Shown here piece by piece: positions 59,727 to 64,000 of a stretch of 64,000 bases of DNA. Position 1 is the first letter of the stretch. Every line of letters starts with the position of its first letter. The DNA lies in contig JAJFZO010000609.1 in assembly GCA_021397835.1 (NCBI GenBank), positions 1,552,501-1,616,500 on the forward strand, given 5' to 3'. Both the position numbers and the translations under genes were made by a program. Under the pieces are notes generated by a model. It was given only the letters and a program-made list of their open reading frames with translations, was not told the origin of the DNA and made no database searches. Source of the stretch: Moringa oleifera. Taxonomy: Eukaryota > Streptophyta > Magnoliopsida > Brassicales > Moringaceae.

Positions 59727-61619
59727 TTAAATTTTGTCTTTCTGAATCCTAGATAAATCACTTGGTAATATTCCAGTAACTAAGTAATTAGCAATATCAG
59801 CATACCAAGGCCTTATCTTATGAATAAAAAAAAGACACTCATCTGAAATGTCTTCTTTTAATGGTGATGACTCTTCACTCGTAGTTAACCTGCTAAGATG
59901 ATCTGCAACCAAATTTTTTGCATCCTTTTTATCACGTATCTCCAAATCAAACTCTTGTAACAAAAGTGTCCATCGAATAAGTCTAGGTTTTGCCTCCTTC
60001 TTCGAGAGTAAGTACTTGAGAGCTGCATGATCAAGATAAACAATCACTTTAGTACCAAGTAGATATGAGCGAAATTTTTCTAAAGCAAACACAATGGATA
60101 AAAGTTCTTTTTCTGTTGTGGAATAATTGCTTTGTGCACTATCAAGTATTCTTGAAGCATAATAAATGACATGAGGAGTTCTTCCAATTCTCTGTCCAAG
60201 AACAGCACTATTTGCATGATTGCTCGCATCACACATGATCTCAAACGGAAGATTCCAATTTGGTGATTGGATAATTGGTGCGGTTGTTAACATATCCTTC
60301 AACTTGTCAAATGCATCTTTGCATGCCTCATCCAATTCGAACACCATATCTTTTTGTAGTAACCTGCATAAGGGTTTAGTGATCTTGAAAAAATCCTTGA
60401 TAAAACGTCGATAGAATCCTGCGTATCCAAGAAAAGAGCGAACTTCCCGCACACTTGTGGGGTAAGATAAAGATTTTATAATTTCTACCTTAGCTTTATC
60501 AACTTCAATTCCCTTAGAGGATACAACATGTCCTAGAATAATACCTTGATTAACCATAAAGTGACACTTTTCATAATTTAAAACAAGGTTCTTTTCTATG
60601 CATCTTTTAAGTACTTTGGTAAGGTTAGTTAAACATGCATCAAAAGAATCACCATAAACTGTAAAGTCGTCCATAAACACCTCTATGATGTTCTCTATAT
60701 AATCAGAAAATATACTAACCATACACCTCTGAAATGTAGCAGGAGCGTTACAAAGTCCAAATGGCATGCGTCGATATGCAAAAGTACCAAATGGGCATGT
60801 GAATGTTGTTTTCTCTTGATCTTCAGGTGCAACAGGGATTTGATGAAAACCTGGATCAAGAAGCTTCAAGATTTCTTTCTTTACCACTTCCATCATAGGC
60901 GGATTCAATCTACGTTGGGGTTGCCTGGAAGGTTTACAATCTTCCTCTATTAGTATCCTATGCATGCATGTGGAAGGATTTAATCCCTTAATATCGACTA
61001 TGGTCCAACCAATGGCCTTTTTATACTCTTTAAGTACTCGAGTCAATTTGTCTTCCTCCAAGATAGAAAGTTTATTAGAGATTATGATTGGAAGAGTCTC
61101 TTTTTCTCCTAAAAAGACATACTTTAAATGATCTGGTAGGGATTTTAGCTCTAATTTTTGTGCTTGTATAATAGAAGGAAGGAGTTTTGTGAGAGAAAGA
61201 GGCAAATCAATATAAGAAATGTCATACCTCATAGGTTGTAGTGATTCCAATTCATGAATTGTATCCTGTAAGTCTGAATCCAATGTAAACTTTTGCAAGA
61301 TTTTTTGTGATCTTCCAAAACTTAAACTCTTATTAAGTACAACTTTTAACTTATCTTCATCACTTAAATCAAAAATTTTCTGTGCTAAAGGTTCAGTAAC
61401 ATCCATAGTAAAAACAGAAGATAAATCACTAGGATATCTCATGGCATCATAAATATTAAATTTAATAATTTCACCATCAAATTCCATTGTAAGTGTACCA
61501 TCATGCACATCAATTTTTGTCTTGGATGTTTTTAGGAATGGTCTTCCTAACAAAATTAATGAGTTAGATGAATCATCTTCCTCCATATTAAACACATAAA
61601 AATCAGCAGGGAAAATCAA
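59727..61619 (-). pseudogene. gypsy reverse transcriptase-RNase H with internal deletion
   Basis: An open frame of 630 codons. N-terminal part: end of the protease region with [32 protein letters not shown], then [36 protein letters not shown], and the catalytic box FMDD at 315-318. RNase H from about residue 460 ([17 protein letters not shown]), followed by VADHLSRL. At about residue 256 (near 60,855) the frame jumps from KEILKLLD straight to GFHQIPVAP. The family has about 80-90 residues there, with CIDYRKLN and the first catalytic Asp (FLDGYSG). The deletion is in frame but removes an essential residue, so the RT cannot work. Athila-like by the tRNA-Asp PBS and sequence style. Confidence 0.9.
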
Positions 61620-62252
61620 TCCGTTGACTTATACCAAAACATCCTCCAAAACTCCCTCAGGATATACATTAGATCTATCAGCAAGTTGAATAATCACACC
61701 AGTTTCTTTTAATGGTTCAGCATTCAAAGATGAGTAAATGGATAATGGCATGACATTTATTGAAGTACCTAGATCTAACATCGCTTTCTCAATCTTAGCA
61801 TTACCAACTTTGCAAGGAATACTAAACCTACCTGGGTCCTTACATTTAGGAGGTAATTTTTTCTGAAGAACAGCTGAAACATTTTCCCCCATACTTACAA
61901 ATTCATTACCTTTTAATTTTCTCTTATTGATGCATAACTCTTTAAAAAATTTGGCATATCGAGGTACTTGTTTAATTGCATCAAGTAAAGGAATATTTAC
62001 CTCGACCTTACGAAAGGTATCAAAAATCTCCTTTTCTTCCTCCTCATTCTTCTTAGATTTAGATAATCTAGAAGGAAAGGGAGGAATTAGCATGGAAGTT
62101 TTTGGTTGCTCTCTATTGGATCCCTTAGGCTGGTCAAGCTCTGGTTGAGGAACTACTTCTTTTTCAGTCTCTTCTCTTGAGATGCATCCTTTGGTAATTT
62201 TGCCAGGTTCTTTTAACTCAGTTCCACTTCTCAAGATAATTGCACTAGCATT
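61620..62252 (-). pseudogene. gypsy gag-protease junction region
   Basis: Same frame as the RT part. Contains LRSGTELKEP, KQVPRYAKFFKELC, and the aspartic-protease-like AMLDLGTSINVMPLSIYS (family form DLGAS). It ends at TAA 61,629-61,631, after which the frame continues directly into the RT part, so this stop is a single-codon lesion. Confidence 0.8.
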
Positions 62253-63607
62253 CTATTTTGGGTTGACAATAGTTTGTGAAGGCAATTTTCCTTGAGATTC
62301 CAATCTATTCATTGAAGATGCTAGTTGACCTACTTGATCCTCTAACTTTCTAATACTTGCTCTTGTCTCCTGCTGAAATTGTTGTGTGTTAGATGCAAGT
62401 GATTTAACAATATCTTCAAGAGACATACCTGAATTTGGATGAGGTTGTGATGGTGGAGCTGGTTGTCTAGATTGAAATTGAGGTCTTGCTCCATAACTAA
62501 GATTGGGATGATCCCTCCATCCTAGGTTATATGTATTTGAATAAGGGTCATACTTCCTTTGTGGTGGACCTGAGAATCTTCCAACTACATTAGCATCCTT
62601 ATGAGGATCATCTTAAAGTGTAGGACACATGTCAGTTGGATGACCAGTAGCAGCACAAATCCCACAAGCTTTAACTTGTTGCACGTTTCCTACAGCCAAT
62701 TGTTGAACAAGAGAAGTTAGATTGGCTATTTGACTTTCAAGAGAAGATATATTTACCTCATTAATCCTTTTTAAAGATGTATCTTGTCTAAATCTGAACT
62801 GTTGTGAGTTAGCAGCCATGGTGGAAATCAAATCTCTAGCTTCACGAGGAGTTTTATTTACTATAGCACCTCAACTAGCTGCATCCATCATCCTTCTTTC
62901 CATGGGTAGTAATCCTTCATAAAAATACTGAATGAGAAGTTGTTCAAAAATTCCATGTTGAGGACAACTTGCACACAGTTGTTTAAATCTTTCCCAATAC
63001 TCATGAAGGGTTTCAATATCTCTCTGCTTTATCCCACATATTTCCCTTCTAATACTAGCAGATCGTGAAGCAGGGAAAAATTTATCAAGAAATAATGTTA
63101 CCATCTCTATCATGTGGTCACAGAACCAGAAGGTAAATAAAACAACCAATCTTTTGCTTTTTCAGTTAGTGAGAATGAAAAAGCACGTAATTTGATCTCA
63201 TCTTCAGTTACTCCTTATGGTTTTAGGCTTGAGCACACCACTTGGAATTCCTTTAGATGCTTGTGAGGATCTTCATTCTTAAAGCCGTGAAACTTCGGGA
63301 GCAAATGGATCAAACCAGACTTTAACTCAAAATCTGCTTGTAAAATTGGATATTGAATGCAGAGTGGCTGCTGATTTACTTCTGGTGCAGCCAATTGCCT
63401 CAAAGTTCTCTCTTCATTAGCCATGTCTTGTTCTATTTTAGAATCACTAGATGAATCAACTAAATTAAATACTAAATTCAATTCAAAAGATGAAGGTGAA
63501 GATTCTTGTTGACTTCGTAATTTAGCTTCCTTCTTGAATCTTTTTGCTGTCTTCTCAATTTCAGAATCGTACGGAACTAGATCAACTGCACCAGAAGAAC
63601 GGAGCAT
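62253..63607 (-). pseudogene. gypsy gag (one frameshift, several stops)
   Basis: Start at ATG 63,607, just inside the PBS. Parts: an acidic/serine N-terminus, FELKSGLIHLLPKFHGF, DPHKHLKEFQVVC (capsid), KDWLFYLPSGS, FLDKFFPASRSASIRREICG, YFYEGLLPMERRMMDAA, and the zinc knuckle CGICAATGHPTDMC (C-x2-C-x4-H-x4-C). In-frame stops at 63,215 (TAA), 62,871 (TGA), 62,613 (TAA) and 62,253 (TAG), plus a 1-bp loss near 63,120 (a GG apparently reduced to G). Not translatable as a whole. Confidence 0.82.
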
Positions 63608-63631
63608 TAAAATAAATCTAATTAAAACCAA

Positions 63632-63649
63632 TCCCCGGCAACGGCGCCA
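63632..63649 (-). other. primer-binding site, tRNA-Asp type
   Basis: On the minus strand TGGCGCCGTTGCCGGGGA, complementary to the 3' end of plant tRNA-Asp(GTC) as I recall it. Lies 5 bp from the LTR. A tRNA-Asp primer is characteristic of the Athila group. Confidence 0.85.
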
Positions 63650-63654
63650 AAAAT

Positions 63655-64000
63655 TGGTGGTTGTCGAGACCAACAAGTTAAATTCCTAAATTCTTGCTCA
63701 AAATATTAAACTTGTAGTATGGATGAGCAAGGTCGTTTCCATAAAGATTGGTTAGATTTATTTTTTTGCAAAATAAAATAAAAGAAAAAAGGGTTTAGGG
63801 ACTTAAAAATAGATCAAATAAGAATAACAGGAAAGGAAAAATTAATGTAATAAAATATCCAGTCAAAGGTATAATTTTAGGTTTGATTTAGGAATTGATC
63901 ATTGATGCAAAGATAAAAATCTTTTAATCTTCACTGAATTAGTTATGATTGTTGGTACCACCTAACAACCTGTTTTTCCTTACTTCTTTGATAACCAAGA
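63655..64000 (-). mobile_element. 5' LTR of the Athila-like element, cut by the window edge
   Basis: 346 bp matching 53,016-53,360 with few differences. Judging from the solo LTR it should extend about 860 bp beyond the right edge. Confidence 0.85.

Overview
The window is nuclear DNA of a flowering plant, most likely a core eudicot. The bulk sequence is very AT-rich, genes are split by GT-AG introns, proteins match plant families (Bud23/RID2 rRNA methyltransferase, plant-only ribosomal protein P3, defensin-like peptide, eugenol-synthase-like reductases), and the mobile DNA is plant type (Athila-like Ty3/gypsy, CACTA, MULE MITEs, a miniature LTR element). I cannot name the species.

Layout. 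1-17,170: no ordinary gene; several copies of an unclassified AT-rich repeat of about 1.1-1.6 kb lie in both orientations. About 805-4,275 and 13,310-17,400 are diverged arms of a large inverted repeat, and each arm ends in a copy of exon 1 of the Bud23 gene. 17,249-22,420 (+): nine-exon Bud23/RID2 gene with a 1-bp frameshift in exon 1, an in-frame TGA in exon 3 and a LINE remnant in its long fifth intron. 23,683-24,564 (-): 60S acidic ribosomal protein P3, convergent with Bud23, with a 1-bp frameshift before the acidic tail. 25,778-26,202 (-): last exon of a two-domain defensin-like secreted peptide. 26,300-31,750: repeats and decayed mobile DNA. 31,830-34,161 (+): two-exon gene for a small charged protein of unknown function.

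36,803-39,005 and 47,652-49,759 (+): two intact five-exon eugenol/isoeugenol-synthase-like NADPH reductases, a tandem duplication that carries its flanks with it (LTR on the 5' side, CACTA-type MITE on the 3' side). Between them sits a miniature LTR retrotransposon (41,525-47,211) split by a 4.16-kb non-autonomous CACTA element (42,239-46,401) made almost wholly of internal repeats. 50,720-64,000: mobile DNA: a CACTA protein remnant (DUF4216), a solo gypsy LTR with a 5-bp target duplication, a copia 3' end, and a decayed minus-strand Athila-like element whose 5' LTR runs off the right edge.

The genes do not form one pathway. Bud23 (18S rRNA m7G methylation) and P3 (ribosomal stalk) are both ribosome genes lying tail to tail. 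The two reductases probably make volatile phenylpropenes or related compounds from coniferyl esters. The defensin-like peptide would be secreted. Positions come from reading by eye; splice sites are predicted from GT-AG and protein continuity, and repeat edges marked 'about' are good to some tens of bases.
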